A stretch of DNA of 64,000 nucleotides from Streptomyces sp. CB01881 (GTDB lineage: Bacteria; Actinomycetota; Actinomycetes; Streptomycetales; Streptomycetaceae), in assembly GCF_002953255.1 (NCBI RefSeq), contig NZ_CP026498.1, positions 204,728 to 268,727 on the forward strand, written 5' to 3'. Position numbers and translations under genes: made by a program. Position 1 is the first letter of the stretch; each line of letters opens with the position of its first letter. This document shows positions 15,261 to 24,675 of the stretch, piece by piece. The notes beneath the pieces were generated by a model. That model ran no database searches and had not been told where the DNA came from. It saw only the letters and a program-made list of their open reading frames with translations.

Positions 15261-18200
15261 GTGATCGGGACTGCCGGCGGTCGGGCGAGGACGGTCTGTT
15301 CGTACTGCGGCGTGGGCTGCGGGGTCGTTCTCGACCTGACGACCGGCTCCGACGGCCGCCGCACCGTGGCGAAGGTGTCCGGCGACAAGGCGCACCCGGC
15401 GAACGGAGGGCGGTTGTGCACCAAGGGCGCGACACACGCGGACATGCTGGCCGCGCCGGGCCGCCTCGGGACGGCCCTCGTCCGCAGCACCCGGGAGGAA
15501 CCCGCCGTCCCCGTCGACGTGGACGTCGCCGTGGCGGCGGTGGCGGGTCGGCTGAGGGCCATCCTGGACGAGCACGGACCCGACGCGCTCTCCTTCTACG
15601 TCTCCGGGCAGATGTCGCTGGAAGCGCAGTACCTGGCGAACAAGCTCGCGAAGGGCTTCGTGCGGACGAATCAGATCGAGTCCAACTCGCGGCTGTGCAT
15701 GGCTTCGGCAGGTTCGGGATACAAGCTGTCGCTGGGCTCGGACGGCCCGCCCGGCTCGTACGAGGACTTCGAGCGGGCCGACGCCTTCCTCGTGATCGGC
15801 GCGAACATGGCCGACTGCCATCCGATCCTGTTCCTGCGGATGATGGACCGGGTCAAGGCGTCCGGTGCCCGGCTGATCGTCGTCGACCCCCGCCGCAACG
15901 CCACGGCCGACAAGGCCGATCTCTTTCTCCAGATCAGGCCCGGCACCGACCTCGCCCTGCTGAACGGTCTGCTGCACCTCCTGGTCGAGAACGGCCACAC
16001 CGACCCCGGGTTCATCGCCGAGTTCACCGACGGCTGGGAGGAGATGCCGGCCTTCCTCGCCGACTACCCCCCGGCGAAGGTCGCCGGGATCACGGGCCTC
16101 CCGGAGGCCGACATCCGGCAGGCCGCGCAGTGGATCGGCGAGGCGGGCGAGTGGATGAGCTGCTGGACGATGGGGCTCAACCAGTCCACCCACGGCACCT
16201 GGAACACCAACGCCCTGGTCAACCTGCACCTCGCGACAGGTGCGATCTGCCGCCCCGGCTCCGGCCCGCTCTCCCTGACCGGGCAGCCCAACGCCATGGG
16301 CGGCCGCGAGATGGGCTACATGGGCCCCGGCCTGCCCGGCCAGCGCTCCGTCCTCGCCGACGACGACCGGGCCTTCATCGAGAGCCTGTGGGGCATCGAC
16401 CAGGGCTCGCTGCGCACCGAGGTCGGCCGTGGCACGGTCGAGATGTTCGAGCGGATGGCCGCCGGCGACATCAAGGCGTGCTGGATCATCTGCACCAACC
16501 CGGTCGCCTCCGTCGCCAACCGCAGGACGGTCATCCAGGGCCTGGAGACGGCCGAACTGGTGATCACACAGGACGTCTTCGCGGAGACGGAGACCAACGC
16601 GTACGCCGACGTGGTGCTGCCGGGCACGCTCTGGGCCGAGTCCGACGGCGTCATGACCAACTCGGAGCGGAACCTCACCCTCGTCCCCGGAGTCGTCACC
16701 CCACCCGGTGAGGCCACCCCGGACTGGCTGCTCATCTCCCGTGTCGCCTGCGCGATGGGCTTCGCCGAGGCGTTCACGTACGACAGCGCGGAGGAGGTCT
16801 TCGAGGAGCTCAAACGGGCCTGGAACCCGAAGACCGGATGGGACCTGCGCGGCGTGAGCTACGAGCGGCTGCGCGACGCCCCGGTGCAGTGGCCGGCCGC
16901 ACCCGGTGCCGGGGCCCGCAACCCGATCCGCTACCTCAACGACGGCATCAGCCAGACCCTGCTGGAACGATCCGACGGCACTCGCCCCCGGCTCGTCTTC
17001 CCCACCCCGAGCGGTCGTGCCCGGTTCTTCGCCCGCCCGCACCTCCCGGCTGCCGAACTCCCGGACGACGACTACCCGTTCGTCCTCAACACCGGCCGGC
17101 TCCAGCACCAGTGGCACACCCTCACCAAGACCGGAAAGGTCGCCAAGCTCAACCGGCTCAACCCAGGGCCCTTCATCGAGATCCACCCGGAGGACGCCCG
17201 GCGCCTCGGCATCACCGACAAGGACCACGTGGAGGTCGCCTCCCGCCGCGGCCGCGCCGTCCTGCCCGCCGTCGTCACCGACCGGGTGCGCCCCGGCAAC
17301 AGCTTCGCCCCGTTCCACTGGAACGACCTGTTCGGCGAGTACCTCTCCATCAACGCCGTCACCAACGATGCCGTCGACCCCGTCTCCTACCAGCCGGAAC
17401 TCAAGGTCTGCGCCGTGAACCTCGCCAAGACCTCCGCACCGGTGCAGGCCCGTCCGAGCACCGTGCCTGCCGCCGACACGGCCACGCCCGTGACCGCGGC
17501 CGCCTCCGGCTCCGGCTCCGACGCTGGGCCGGGAGCCGTCACGACCCTCGCGCACGGGCAGGCCGGTCCGGCCCCGGCTGCCCTGCCCGCCCTGGCCACG
17601 CTGTTCGGCCTCACCGACCTCGCTCCGCCGGCGCTGGCCGACCACCAGCGCCGCTACCTCTCCGGCTACCTCGCCGGCGTCGCCCTGGCCCCGCAGACCG
17701 ACGTGCCCGTGCTCCCGTCGACCGCCCCCTTCCCCCCGGACACCGCCCTGTGGGTGAACGGCGTCCTCGCCGGCGCCTTCTCCCGCACCGGCGACCGCGG
17801 CGGCGACCGCACCGGCGCGCCGACAGCCGTCGACGAACCCGCGACGGCACCGGCTCCCTCCGCCGGGGCGCCGGCTCCGACCCGCCGCATGCTCGTCCTG
17901 TGGGCCTCGCAGACCGGCAACGCCGAGGAGTACGCCGCCGCCCTGAACGCGCGCCTCGCCGAAGCCGGCCACGCCCCCACCCTGCTCGCCATGGCCGATG
18001 CCGACCCGGCGCAGCTCACGGCCGGCACCGACGTGCTCCTGGTCACCAGTACGTTCGGCGACGGTGACGCCCCCGACAACGGCGCGGACTTCTGGCAGGG
18101 GCTCAGCGCCCCCGATGCCCCGCTGCTGCGCGACGTCCGCTACTCCGTCCTCGCGTTCGGCGACTCCGCCTACGACGACTTCTGCGGCCACGGCCGCCGC

Positions 18201-19538
18201 CTCGACGAACGCCTCGCCGCTCTCGGTGCCACCCGCCTGCACCCCCGCGCCGAGTGCGAACCCGACGACGGGGAGAGCGCCGACACCTGGTTCAAGGCCG
18301 TCCTCACCAACCTCGACGGCCCGGCACCGGCCCAGGGCTCCGCGAACGCTCCGGCGGCAGCGCCGGCGGCGGCACCGGTGTCAGCACCCGTGGCAGGCCC
18401 GGTCGCCGGCGCCGCCACCCGTCCCACCAGGAACGACCCCCACCGCGCGCCACTCTGCGGCAACCAGCTCCTCAGCCTGGCCGGCGCGGGCAAGGAGGTC
18501 CGCCGGTTCACCTTCGACACCGGCGACGCCCTCGCCTACGAGGCCGGCGACGCCCTCGGCGTCCGTCCCGCCAACTGCCCCGATCTCGTGAACGAGTGGC
18601 TGGCCGTCACCGGCCTCGACCCGGCCGCCGAGGTCGTTCTCGCCGGCACCGCCACCGCCGGCTTCGCCGAGGCGCTCACCCATCACCTCGACATCACCCG
18701 CATCACCCCCGACCTCCTGCGCCTCGCGGTCGAACACACCGGCGACCGGGATCTCAAGCGGTTGCTCCGCCCCGACAACAAGGACGGGCTCGCGAAGTGG
18801 AGCTGGGGCCGTCAGGCGGTCGACCTCCTCACCGAGTACCCCCTCCGGATCGGCGCCCAGGAGTGGACAGACCTCCTCAAGCGCCTCCAACCACGCCTGT
18901 ACTCCATCTCCTCCAGCCCGCTCGCCACCCCGGGCAGGGTCAGCCTCACGGTCTCCGTGGTGCGCTACGAGGGCCCCCGCGGCCACCGGCGGAAGGGAGT
19001 CGCCTCGGCCTTCCTCGCCGATGTCGAACCCGGCACCGAGGTCCCGCTGTTCGTCCAGCGCTCCGCGCACTTCCGCCCGCCGGCCGACCCCACGACCCCG
19101 GCCGTCATGGTCGGACCCGGTACCGGCGTGGCGCCCTTCCTGGGCTTCCTCGACCACCGGCGCGCCCTCGGCCACCGCGCCGGAAACTGGCTCCTCTTCG
19201 GTGAACAGCGCCGCGCCACCGACTTCTACTACGAGCAGGAACTGGAGGAACTGCACCGCCACGGCACCCTCTCCCGCCTCGACCTCGCCTTCTCCCGCGA
19301 CCAGCGCGCCAAGGTCTACGTGCAGGACAGGATGCGCGAGAACGGCGCCCTGCTGTGGTCCTGGCTGCAGGACGGAGCCCACTTCTACGTCTGCGGCGAC
19401 GCCAGCCGGATGGCCAAGGACGTCGACCGCGCCCTGCGCGACATCGCCGTCACCCACGGCGGACTCGACGAGGACCACGCCGCCGCCTACGTCAAACAGC
19501 TCGCGGCCGAGAAGCGCTACGCCCGCGACGTCTACTGA
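15261..19538 (+). CDS. Assimilatory nitrate reductase fused to a CysJ-like flavin reductase
   Basis: 1425 aa from GTG 15261, which has GGAGGGGGA about 5 nt upstream; the longer open frame upstream is non-coding in character. Cys13, Cys16, Cys20 and Cys53 bind an N-terminal [4Fe-4S] cluster. A molybdopterin oxidoreductase domain follows to ~690, with the molydop-binding domain to ~730 (NTGRLQHQWHT). An Ala-rich linker leads to a flavodoxin domain (~877: MLVLWASQTGNAEEY), an FAD domain (RLYSISSSP ~1211) and an NADPH domain (GPGTGVAPFLGF ~1283, YVCGDASRMAKDVDRAL). The terminal RDVY is typical of CysJ-type reductases. One chain can pass electrons from NADPH via FAD, FMN and Fe-S to Mo and reduce nitrate to nitrite. 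No nitrite reductase or transporter is nearby. Confidence 0.9.
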   Translation: MIGTAGGRARTVCSYCGVGCGVVLDLTTGSDGRRTVAKVSGDKAHPANGGRLCTKGATHADMLAAPGRLGTALVRSTREEPAVPVDVDVAVAAVAGRLRAILDEHGPDALSFYVSGQMSLEAQYLANKLAKGFVRTNQIESNSRLCMASAGSGYKLSLGSDGPPGSYEDFERADAFLVIGANMADCHPILFLRMMDRVKASGARLIVVDPRRNATADKADLFLQIRPGTDLALLNGLLHLLVENGHTDPGFIAEFTDGWEEMPAFLADYPPAKVAGITGLPEADIRQAAQWIGEAGEWMSCWTMGLNQSTHGTWNTNALVNLHLATGAICRPGSGPLSLTGQPNAMGGREMGYMGPGLPGQRSVLADDDRAFIESLWGIDQGSLRTEVGRGTVEMFERMAAGDIKACWIICTNPVASVANRRTVIQGLETAELVITQDVFAETETNAYADVVLPGTLWAESDGVMTNSERNLTLVPGVVTPPGEATPDWLLISRVACAMGFAEAFTYDSAEEVFEELKRAWNPKTGWDLRGVSYERLRDAPVQWPAAPGAGARNPIRYLNDGISQTLLERSDGTRPRLVFPTPSGRARFFARPHLPAAELPDDDYPFVLNTGRLQHQWHTLTKTGKVAKLNRLNPGPFIEIHPEDARRLGITDKDHVEVASRRGRAVLPAVVTDRVRPGNSFAPFHWNDLFGEYLSINAVTNDAVDPVSYQPELKVCAVNLAKTSAPVQARPSTVPAADTATPVTAAASGSGSDAGPGAVTTLAHGQAGPAPAALPALATLFGLTDLAPPALADHQRRYLSGYLAGVALAPQTDVPVLPSTAPFPPDTALWVNGVLAGAFSRTGDRGGDRTGAPTAVDEPATAPAPSAGAPAPTRRMLVLWASQTGNAEEYAAALNARLAEAGHAPTLLAMADADPAQLTAGTDVLLVTSTFGDGDAPDNGADFWQGLSAPDAPLLRDVRYSVLAFGDSAYDDFCGHGRRLDERLAALGATRLHPRAECEPDDGESADTWFKAVLTNLDGPAPAQGSANAPAAAPAAAPVSAPVAGPVAGAATRPTRNDPHRAPLCGNQLLSLAGAGKEVRRFTFDTGDALAYEAGDALGVRPANCPDLVNEWLAVTGLDPAAEVVLAGTATAGFAEALTHHLDITRITPDLLRLAVEHTGDRDLKRLLRPDNKDGLAKWSWGRQAVDLLTEYPLRIGAQEWTDLLKRLQPRLYSISSSPLATPGRVSLTVSVVRYEGPRGHRRKGVASAFLADVEPGTEVPLFVQRSAHFRPPADPTTPAVMVGPGTGVAPFLGFLDHRRALGHRAGNWLLFGEQRRATDFYYEQELEELHRHGTLSRLDLAFSRDQRAKVYVQDRMRENGALLWSWLQDGAHFYVCGDASRMAKDVDRALRDIAVTHGGLDEDHAAAYVKQLAAEKRYARDVY

Positions 19539-19750
19539 CAGTGGGGTTCGCACGGAGACCGTGGGCCCCCGCACCCTGACGCGCGCCGGTAACGACCATC
19601 ACCCGGTCGGGTGAAACCGGGCGCGTGGCCCGGCTGGGCCGGGGCGGGGCCGCCCGGGTGGGCGATGATGCTGAACGGTTCGCCCAGGAACGGTTCTCGG
19701 GGCGGCGTCCGCCGCCGTCCGGGCGAAGTCCCCTGTGAGAGAGGAGCACG

Positions 19751-20386
19751 ATGACGGTTCCCGCTGTGACGAAAGAGGTCGAGGAGTTCGTCGGCCTCTG
19801 TGTGCCGCTGACCGGCTTCCCCGCGTTCGACCTGTACGCCACCGGCATGGCCGAGCGTTACCTGGAGACCGCCCGGCAGCAGGTCGGGGCGGCCGCCTTC
19901 GCGGAGTTCTGGACCGCGTGGACGGTGGCCGCCTCGGAGTGCGGCGGTCCGAAGGACCTGTCGCCCGTCCACCTGGAGGTGGCCCGGGCGGTGACGTACA
20001 TGTGGCTCACCGGCGCCTGGCCCCGGCTCGCGCCGGCCGCGCACGCGGCGCTGCGCCGCCAGATGGCCAACGAGGAGTTCGTGGTCGCACCGGAGGCGTA
20101 CGTCGAGGGCCTGGTGTGGCGGACGTTCCACGGGCACCCGGCCGGGGCCAAGCCCCCGGGCTTCGGCACCTGGGCGGTCAGGCCGCCGGCCCAGCCCACC
20201 GCCGACGGACTGCGCCAGGACCTCGGCCTCGGTGAGGAGTTGGTCTGCCGCACCGGCCTGGAGTCCGAGGTCGCACTGGACGCCGTGCCCGATCACCTGC
20301 TGCCCGGCTACCGCGCCTGGCGCCAGATCCCGCCGTCCGCCGTCCCGACCTCGGCCGGGCCCGCCGCCCGTGAGGAGCACGCATGA
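19751..20386 (+). CDS. Small subunit-like protein of an FAD dehydrogenase (FAD-SLDH type)
   Basis: 211 aa with GAGAGGAGCACG before ATG 19751. The protein is alpha-helical. Its segment EAYVEGLVWRTFHGHPAG, followed by PPGFGTWA, resembles the C-terminal part of FAD-SLDH/gluconate-2-dehydrogenase gamma subunits, which partner GMC-type membrane dehydrogenases. There is no Tat signal at the N-terminus, unlike many family members. Its stop overlaps the GMC gene start as ATGA, so a complex with that enzyme is likely. Assignment rests on short similarity plus operon context. Confidence 0.6.
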   Translation: MTVPAVTKEVEEFVGLCVPLTGFPAFDLYATGMAERYLETARQQVGAAAFAEFWTAWTVAASECGGPKDLSPVHLEVARAVTYMWLTGAWPRLAPAAHAALRRQMANEEFVVAPEAYVEGLVWRTFHGHPAGAKPPGFGTWAVRPPAQPTADGLRQDLGLGEELVCRTGLESEVALDAVPDHLLPGYRAWRQIPPSAVPTSAGPAAREEHA

Positions 20387-22374
20387 CCGAGAACGTCACC
20401 ACCGTCAGCGCGGACGAGGCCGTCCGCCGGCGCTACGACGTCGTCATCGTCGGCGGCGGCTGGTCCGGCAGCCTGATCGCCAGGGAACTCGGCGACCTGG
20501 GCTGGAACGTCCTGATCCTGGAGGCCGGCAACAGCGGCACCGAAACCTGGCCCGGCTACCTCGGCTCGCTCACCACCTACCACTCCGCCGTCGCCAAGGT
20601 GCCCAACTCCGCCTACCGGCGCAACACCGCCGCCCCCTACCCGGACGTCCTCGACCTCGCCCCCGTGCGCGACCCGAAGCCGGGGCAGCCGGAGTTCACC
20701 GCCAACGGCTACTTCGTCCAGAACGGCCGGCTGCCCTACGGCACCGACTACCTGCGGGAGTTGGGCGGCGCGGCCATGCACTGGCTCGGCGCGGTGCCGC
20801 GCATGCACCCCGAGGACTTCGCCACCGAGGAGTTCGGCTACGGCCGCAGCTGGCCGGTCGGCGCGGAGGAGCTGCAACCCTGGTACGCCCGAGCCGAGTT
20901 GGAGATCGGCGTGGCCGGGAACGCGGACGACCAGCGCGCGATCGGAGTCGTCACCAGCGACGACTACGTCTACCCGATGCACCAGATCCCGGCCAGCTAC
21001 ATCGACGAGTACTGCCGGGGGCTCAACGGCACGAACATCCTCGACGAGGTCACCGCCGAGTCGTACGAGCTCCAGGTCAGGAGCCTGCCGCAGGCCCGCA
21101 ACTCCACCCCGAACCCGGACTACTCCCCCGTCCCGTACCGGCCGGAGAGCGCGGTGGGCCTGCCGAACTACGGCGAACGCTGCGTGGGCAACGCGAGCTG
21201 CGTGCCGATCTGCCCGGTGCAGGCCAAGTCCCACCCGCTGCGCCAGCAGGCCCGGTTCTCGAAGACGGTCTCGCTCGCCACCCGCTGCGTCGCGACCCGC
21301 GTCCGACTGGCGGGCGCGACCCGGGGCGGCCGGGTGAGCGGGGTGGAGTTCCGCACCTACACCGACCCGGCCTCGCCCGTCGGCCGCTCGTACGTCGTCC
21401 AGGCGGACATGGTCGTGCTGGCCGCGCACGCCATCGAGAACGCACGGCTGCTGCTGTTCTCCGGCCTCGCCAACGGCAGCGACCAGGTCGGCCGCAACCT
21501 GATGGACCACCCGACCATCCTCAACTGGGCGCTCGCCGACGAGAGGCGCGGACCGGTCGGCCCGTTCCGCGGGCCCGGGCACACCTCCGGCTGGGAGGCC
21601 TTCCGCTTCGGCGACGGCCGCACCCGGCGGGCCCCGTTCCGGATCGAGATCGGCAACTGGGGCTGGGGCTGGGCCACCGGCGCGCCGATGAGCAACGTCG
21701 CCACCTCCCTCGGCATCGGCGGCGACGGGAACGGCGAGGTGCGACCGGACGGCGTGTTCGGACCGGAGCTGCGCCGCCTGCTCGGCTCCACCGTCGGCCG
21801 GCAGCTCCAACTGCAGATCGCCGTCGAGCAGTCGGCGAACCCGAACAACCGGGTCACCATCGACCGCCGCTACCGCGACGCGATGGGCAACCTCCGCCCG
21901 GTCATCACCTACGACCTCGACCGGCACACCCGGGACGGGCTGTTCGCCGCCCGGAAGGTCGCGCAGCGGATCTTCCACGGCCTCGGCGCCACCGACTACA
22001 CCGACCACGCGCCGCGCGACGGCGTGCCCCCGCTCGGCCACTTCGAGCACACCCTGGACGGCGAGACCCTGCACCTGGCCTACAGCGGTGCCGGGCACGG
22101 CGCCGGCACGCACATCATGGGCGGTTCGGCGGCCACCTCCGTGGTCGACGAGTACCAGCGCACCTGGGAACACCCCAACCTGTACGCCGTCGGCTGCGGC
22201 AGCATGCCCTCCATCGGCACCAGCAACCCCACCATCACCATGCTGGCCCTGGCCCTGCGCAGCGCGGAGCAGATCCACCAGGACCTGCTCCTCGACCGCC
22301 GGCCGGCCGATCTCCGCGGCGCGGAGGGACGGCGACCGGCCGGCGGGGCCGACGAGTCGGAGGTACTGACGTGA
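20383..22374 (+). CDS. GMC-family FAD-dependent oxidoreductase
   Basis: 663 aa. The N-terminal dinucleotide fold YDVVIVGGGWSGSLIAREL binds FAD. The cluster 'CVGNASCVPICPVQAK' gives three closely spaced Cys, as in the large subunits of sugar and gluconate dehydrogenases. The C-terminal GMC_oxred_C domain has GAGHGAGTHIMGG and GCGSMPSIGTSNPTITMLAL, which carry the catalytic His and the second FAD contact. It oxidises an alcohol or sugar of unknown identity. ATGA and GTGA overlaps on both sides make it the middle gene of a translationally coupled trio. No cytochrome subunit is encoded, so the electron acceptor is unknown. Confidence 0.88.
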   Translation: MTENVTTVSADEAVRRRYDVVIVGGGWSGSLIARELGDLGWNVLILEAGNSGTETWPGYLGSLTTYHSAVAKVPNSAYRRNTAAPYPDVLDLAPVRDPKPGQPEFTANGYFVQNGRLPYGTDYLRELGGAAMHWLGAVPRMHPEDFATEEFGYGRSWPVGAEELQPWYARAELEIGVAGNADDQRAIGVVTSDDYVYPMHQIPASYIDEYCRGLNGTNILDEVTAESYELQVRSLPQARNSTPNPDYSPVPYRPESAVGLPNYGERCVGNASCVPICPVQAKSHPLRQQARFSKTVSLATRCVATRVRLAGATRGGRVSGVEFRTYTDPASPVGRSYVVQADMVVLAAHAIENARLLLFSGLANGSDQVGRNLMDHPTILNWALADERRGPVGPFRGPGHTSGWEAFRFGDGRTRRAPFRIEIGNWGWGWATGAPMSNVATSLGIGGDGNGEVRPDGVFGPELRRLLGSTVGRQLQLQIAVEQSANPNNRVTIDRRYRDAMGNLRPVITYDLDRHTRDGLFAARKVAQRIFHGLGATDYTDHAPRDGVPPLGHFEHTLDGETLHLAYSGAGHGAGTHIMGGSAATSVVDEYQRTWEHPNLYAVGCGSMPSIGTSNPTITMLALALRSAEQIHQDLLLDRRPADLRGAEGRRPAGGADESEVLT

Positions 22375-23558
22375 TCACCGCCCTCGAACTGGACCGAGCG
22401 GGCTTCGGCGTCCCGAGGACCATGCCCGACCTGCGCAAGTACCTCCAGGCCGCGCTGGAGGTGGAACACCTGACCGTCCCCGTCTACATGACCGGGATGT
22501 ACACCATCTGCCCCGGCACCAACCGCACCGCGTACTACGCGATCCGGGCCGTCCTGCTGGAGGAGATGCTCCACATGACGCTGGTCGCCAACCTGCTCAA
22601 CGCGGTCGGCGGCACCCCCAGGGTCAACACCGGCTTCGTCGCGAAGTACCCGGCCAGGCTGCCCTTCAGCGGCGAGACCGTACCGAGCATCGGACTGCAG
22701 CACTTCTCCCCCGACGCGCTCAGGACCTTCCTGCGGATCGAACAGCCCAAGGCGATGACACCCGCCGCCGAACGGGGCTCCGGCTGGACGTCCATCGGGC
22801 AGTTCTACGACACCGTCCGGGAGGGCCTGGAGTACCTCATCAGGACCCTCGGCCACGACCGGGTCTTCACCCGCGAGAAGCCGGGCCACCAGGTCGGCCC
22901 GGAGGACTTCTACAACTCCGGCGGCGAGGTCTTCCCGGTCGACGGCCGCAACTCGGCGCTCGAAGCGCTGGAGACCATCACCGAGCAGGGCGAAGGCGTC
23001 CACGACACCATCTGGAACAGCAACAACCGCTTCGGCGAACAGCCCGAACTCGCCCACTACTTCCGCTTCAACGAGATCTACACCGGGCGCAGCTACGGCC
23101 CCGACGACCGCCCCAAGGACGAGCCCAGCGGCCCGCTGATCGACGTGACCTGGGACGACGCCTACCCGATCCACGGCGACTCCAAGGTCGCCGACTACCA
23201 ACGGTTCGAGGCCACCAGCGCGGTGTACGAACAGGCGGTGGCGTTCAACTCCCGCTACGCCGTGCTGCTGTGCTACCTGGACTCCGCCTTCAACGGACGG
23301 CCCCGGGACATGGCGCTCGCCATCCCCACCATGCTGGAGCTGCGCGACCGCGCCGGACAGCTCTACCGCAACCCCCACCCGGACCCGGAGCAGGCCGCCC
23401 TGGGCCGGTTCGCCAGCGCCACCTTCGAACTCGGGGCGCCCGACTTCCAGGCCGCCGAGAGGGAGGTCGTGCGCAACATCCAGGCGGCGTCGCTCGAAGC
23501 GGGCGCACCGATCGACCTGTCCGCCCTGGCCTCCGACTCCGCCGAGGCCTTCGCCTGA
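22371..23558 (+). CDS. Ferritin-like protein, VioB/RebD-type (PF12902-like) domain
   Basis: 395 aa from GTG 22371, which overlaps the GMC stop as GTGA and has GGAGG 7 nt upstream. 'LRKYLQAALEVEHLTVPVYM' followed by LLEEMLHMTLVANLLNAVGG is the ferritin-like helix pair with Glu/His metal ligands seen in the iminophenyl-pyruvate dimer synthase family. The C-terminal half has aromatic-rich loops (ELAHYFRFNEIYTGRSY). Such proteins act on reactive intermediates or serve as di-iron oxidases. Coupling to a GMC dehydrogenase suggests it consumes the oxidised product or a peroxide. The exact chemistry is unknown. Confidence 0.8.
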   Translation: MITALELDRAGFGVPRTMPDLRKYLQAALEVEHLTVPVYMTGMYTICPGTNRTAYYAIRAVLLEEMLHMTLVANLLNAVGGTPRVNTGFVAKYPARLPFSGETVPSIGLQHFSPDALRTFLRIEQPKAMTPAAERGSGWTSIGQFYDTVREGLEYLIRTLGHDRVFTREKPGHQVGPEDFYNSGGEVFPVDGRNSALEALETITEQGEGVHDTIWNSNNRFGEQPELAHYFRFNEIYTGRSYGPDDRPKDEPSGPLIDVTWDDAYPIHGDSKVADYQRFEATSAVYEQAVAFNSRYAVLLCYLDSAFNGRPRDMALAIPTMLELRDRAGQLYRNPHPDPEQAALGRFASATFELGAPDFQAAEREVVRNIQAASLEAGAPIDLSALASDSAEAFA

Positions 23559-23565
23559 CCGTCCG

Positions 23566-23613
23566 GTGACCCCGGCGGCAGGCTTCCTGACCCCGGGACA
23601 GGGCGTCCACACC
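23566..23613 (+). pseudogene. Possible 3' remnant of a cytokinin-dehydrogenase-like gene
   Basis: Read from 23566 the sequence encodes PAAGFLTPGQGVHTA, nearly the same as the C-terminal DPAGILTPGQGIHA of the flavoprotein at 3315-3356, and the nucleotide match is strong (CTGACCCCGGGACAGGG versus CTGACCCCGGGCCAGGG). There is no upstream flavoprotein sequence. It could be the residue of a deleted paralogue, or chance. Confidence 0.35.
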
Positions 23614-23671
23614 GCATCCACACCCGACCCGACCCACGCGCCCCGCACTCGGAGATCCTCCGGGCGGCCGC

Positions 23672-23719
23672 GAAGGCCTCCGCCCGTCCGGCCGTCAAGC
23701 CGGTCGGACGGAGGCCTTC
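23672..23719. terminator. Large inverted repeat between convergent genes
   Basis: GAAGGCCTCCGCCCGTCCGG... at 23672 pairs with ...GGACGGAGGCCTTC ending at 23719, about 21 bp of stem with two mismatches and a short loop. It lies between the ferritin-like gene and the convergent small membrane-protein gene and can terminate both. Short CCGGTCTCC-type repeats follow at 23721-23770. Confidence 0.65.
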
Positions 23720-23778
23720 TCCCGTGTCTCCGGTCTCCGGCCTCCGGTCTCCCGTGTCTCCGGTCTCCCGTCGGGGAG

Positions 23779-24144
23779 TCAGCGGGGGTCGACGATCTCC
23801 GGCGCGAAGACGGTCCCCAGCGGTTCCGGGCCGACGTACTGCTGGCAGTTGCACTGCCGGGGCTCGAACTGCAGCGGCTTGCGCTCGGCGTCCCAGGCCG
23901 TCGGCACCTCGACCGCCTCGTGGCACTTGCCGTGCTTGTCGTGCTTGGCCAGGTGGTGGGTGCATCCGCAGACGGGCTCCGGGGGACGGCTCGCCGCGTC
24001 GAGTGCGAGCTGCCGCCGTTCAGCGGCCTGCAGCAGCTCCATCCTCCGTTCGTGGCGCATCTTCAGGGCACCCCGAACGTTGTCGCCGACCCAGCCCCCA
24101 CCCACCATCACCGCGGGTATCAGCGCCCAGATCCAGCCACCCAT
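23779..24144 (-). CDS. Small membrane-anchored Cys/His-rich protein
   Basis: 121 aa from ATG 24144 (GGGGAG about 8 nt upstream). The N-terminus MGGWIWALIPAVMVGGGWVG is a single membrane segment, followed by a charged helix (RHERRMELLQAAERRQ). The C-terminal half has C-G-C-THHLAKHDKHGKCHE and CNCQQY, giving five Cys and five His in patterns that suggest zinc or Fe-S binding. Proteins of this layout are common hypotheticals in streptomycetes. Function unknown. Confidence 0.7.
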   Translation of the reverse strand: MGGWIWALIPAVMVGGGWVGDNVRGALKMRHERRMELLQAAERRQLALDAASRPPEPVCGCTHHLAKHDKHGKCHEAVEVPTAWDAERKPLQFEPRQCNCQQYVGPEPLGTVFAPEIVDPR

Positions 24145-24327
24145 GCCATCACTCCCCTTGATCAACCGGCCCCACAGCTTACGACCTGCCCGGGTGGACC
24201 CGCCCCACTCGGGCGGAGGCCGGGAAGGCCTCCGTACGAACGGCCGCGCGCCCGCACGAATGAACGGCCCTGCCCCGGGCACACGCGATGACCGGACATC
24301 CCGTAGCTCACGAGAGGGTCGATTCCG

Positions 24328-24492
24328 ATGGTTGTTCTTGTCCTCGTCCTCCTGCTGGCCCTCATCCTGGGCGGCGCTGGTTTCGCCATTCACGCCCTGT
24401 GGTGGATCGCGCTGGCCGTCCTGGTGCTGTGGGTCCTCGGGTTCGTGTTCTCCTCGGGTGCCGGGGGCGGCCGGCGGTGGTACCGCTGGTGA
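24328..24492 (+). CDS. 54-aa hydrophobic protein
   Basis: ATG 24328 with GAGAGGG about 9 nt upstream. Residues 1-44 are two hydrophobic stretches (MVVLVLVLLLALILGGAGF, then ALWWIALAVLVLWVLGFVF) ending in SSGAGGGRRWYRW. This matches the short 'hydrophobic protein' widespread in Streptomyces. It is probably a small inner-membrane protein with a positively charged cytoplasmic tail. Role unknown. It is convergent with the HATPase gene at 24676. Confidence 0.75.
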   Translation: MVVLVLVLLLALILGGAGFAIHALWWIALAVLVLWVLGFVFSSGAGGGRRWYRW

Positions 24493-24675
24493 CCGCCGGC
24501 CCGGATCGCTCTTCGGGAACCGGGCCGCCCCCATCGGCAGCGGCGGAGCCACGCCCTGCCGTGCCCCACGCCCGTTCGCCACGCCCCGTTCGCCGGCCAC
24601 CTGCCTGGTGGCCGGCGGCCTCATGGACGGACCTGACCGCCCCGCGTCCGCCCGGCACTGCGCCCGCGCCGCTGA

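Noticed and set aside
15186..18242. 1018-aa minus-strand open frame
   Set aside because: It is the antisense shadow of the nitrate reductase gene; composition is Gly/Arg/Val-rich with no domain pattern.
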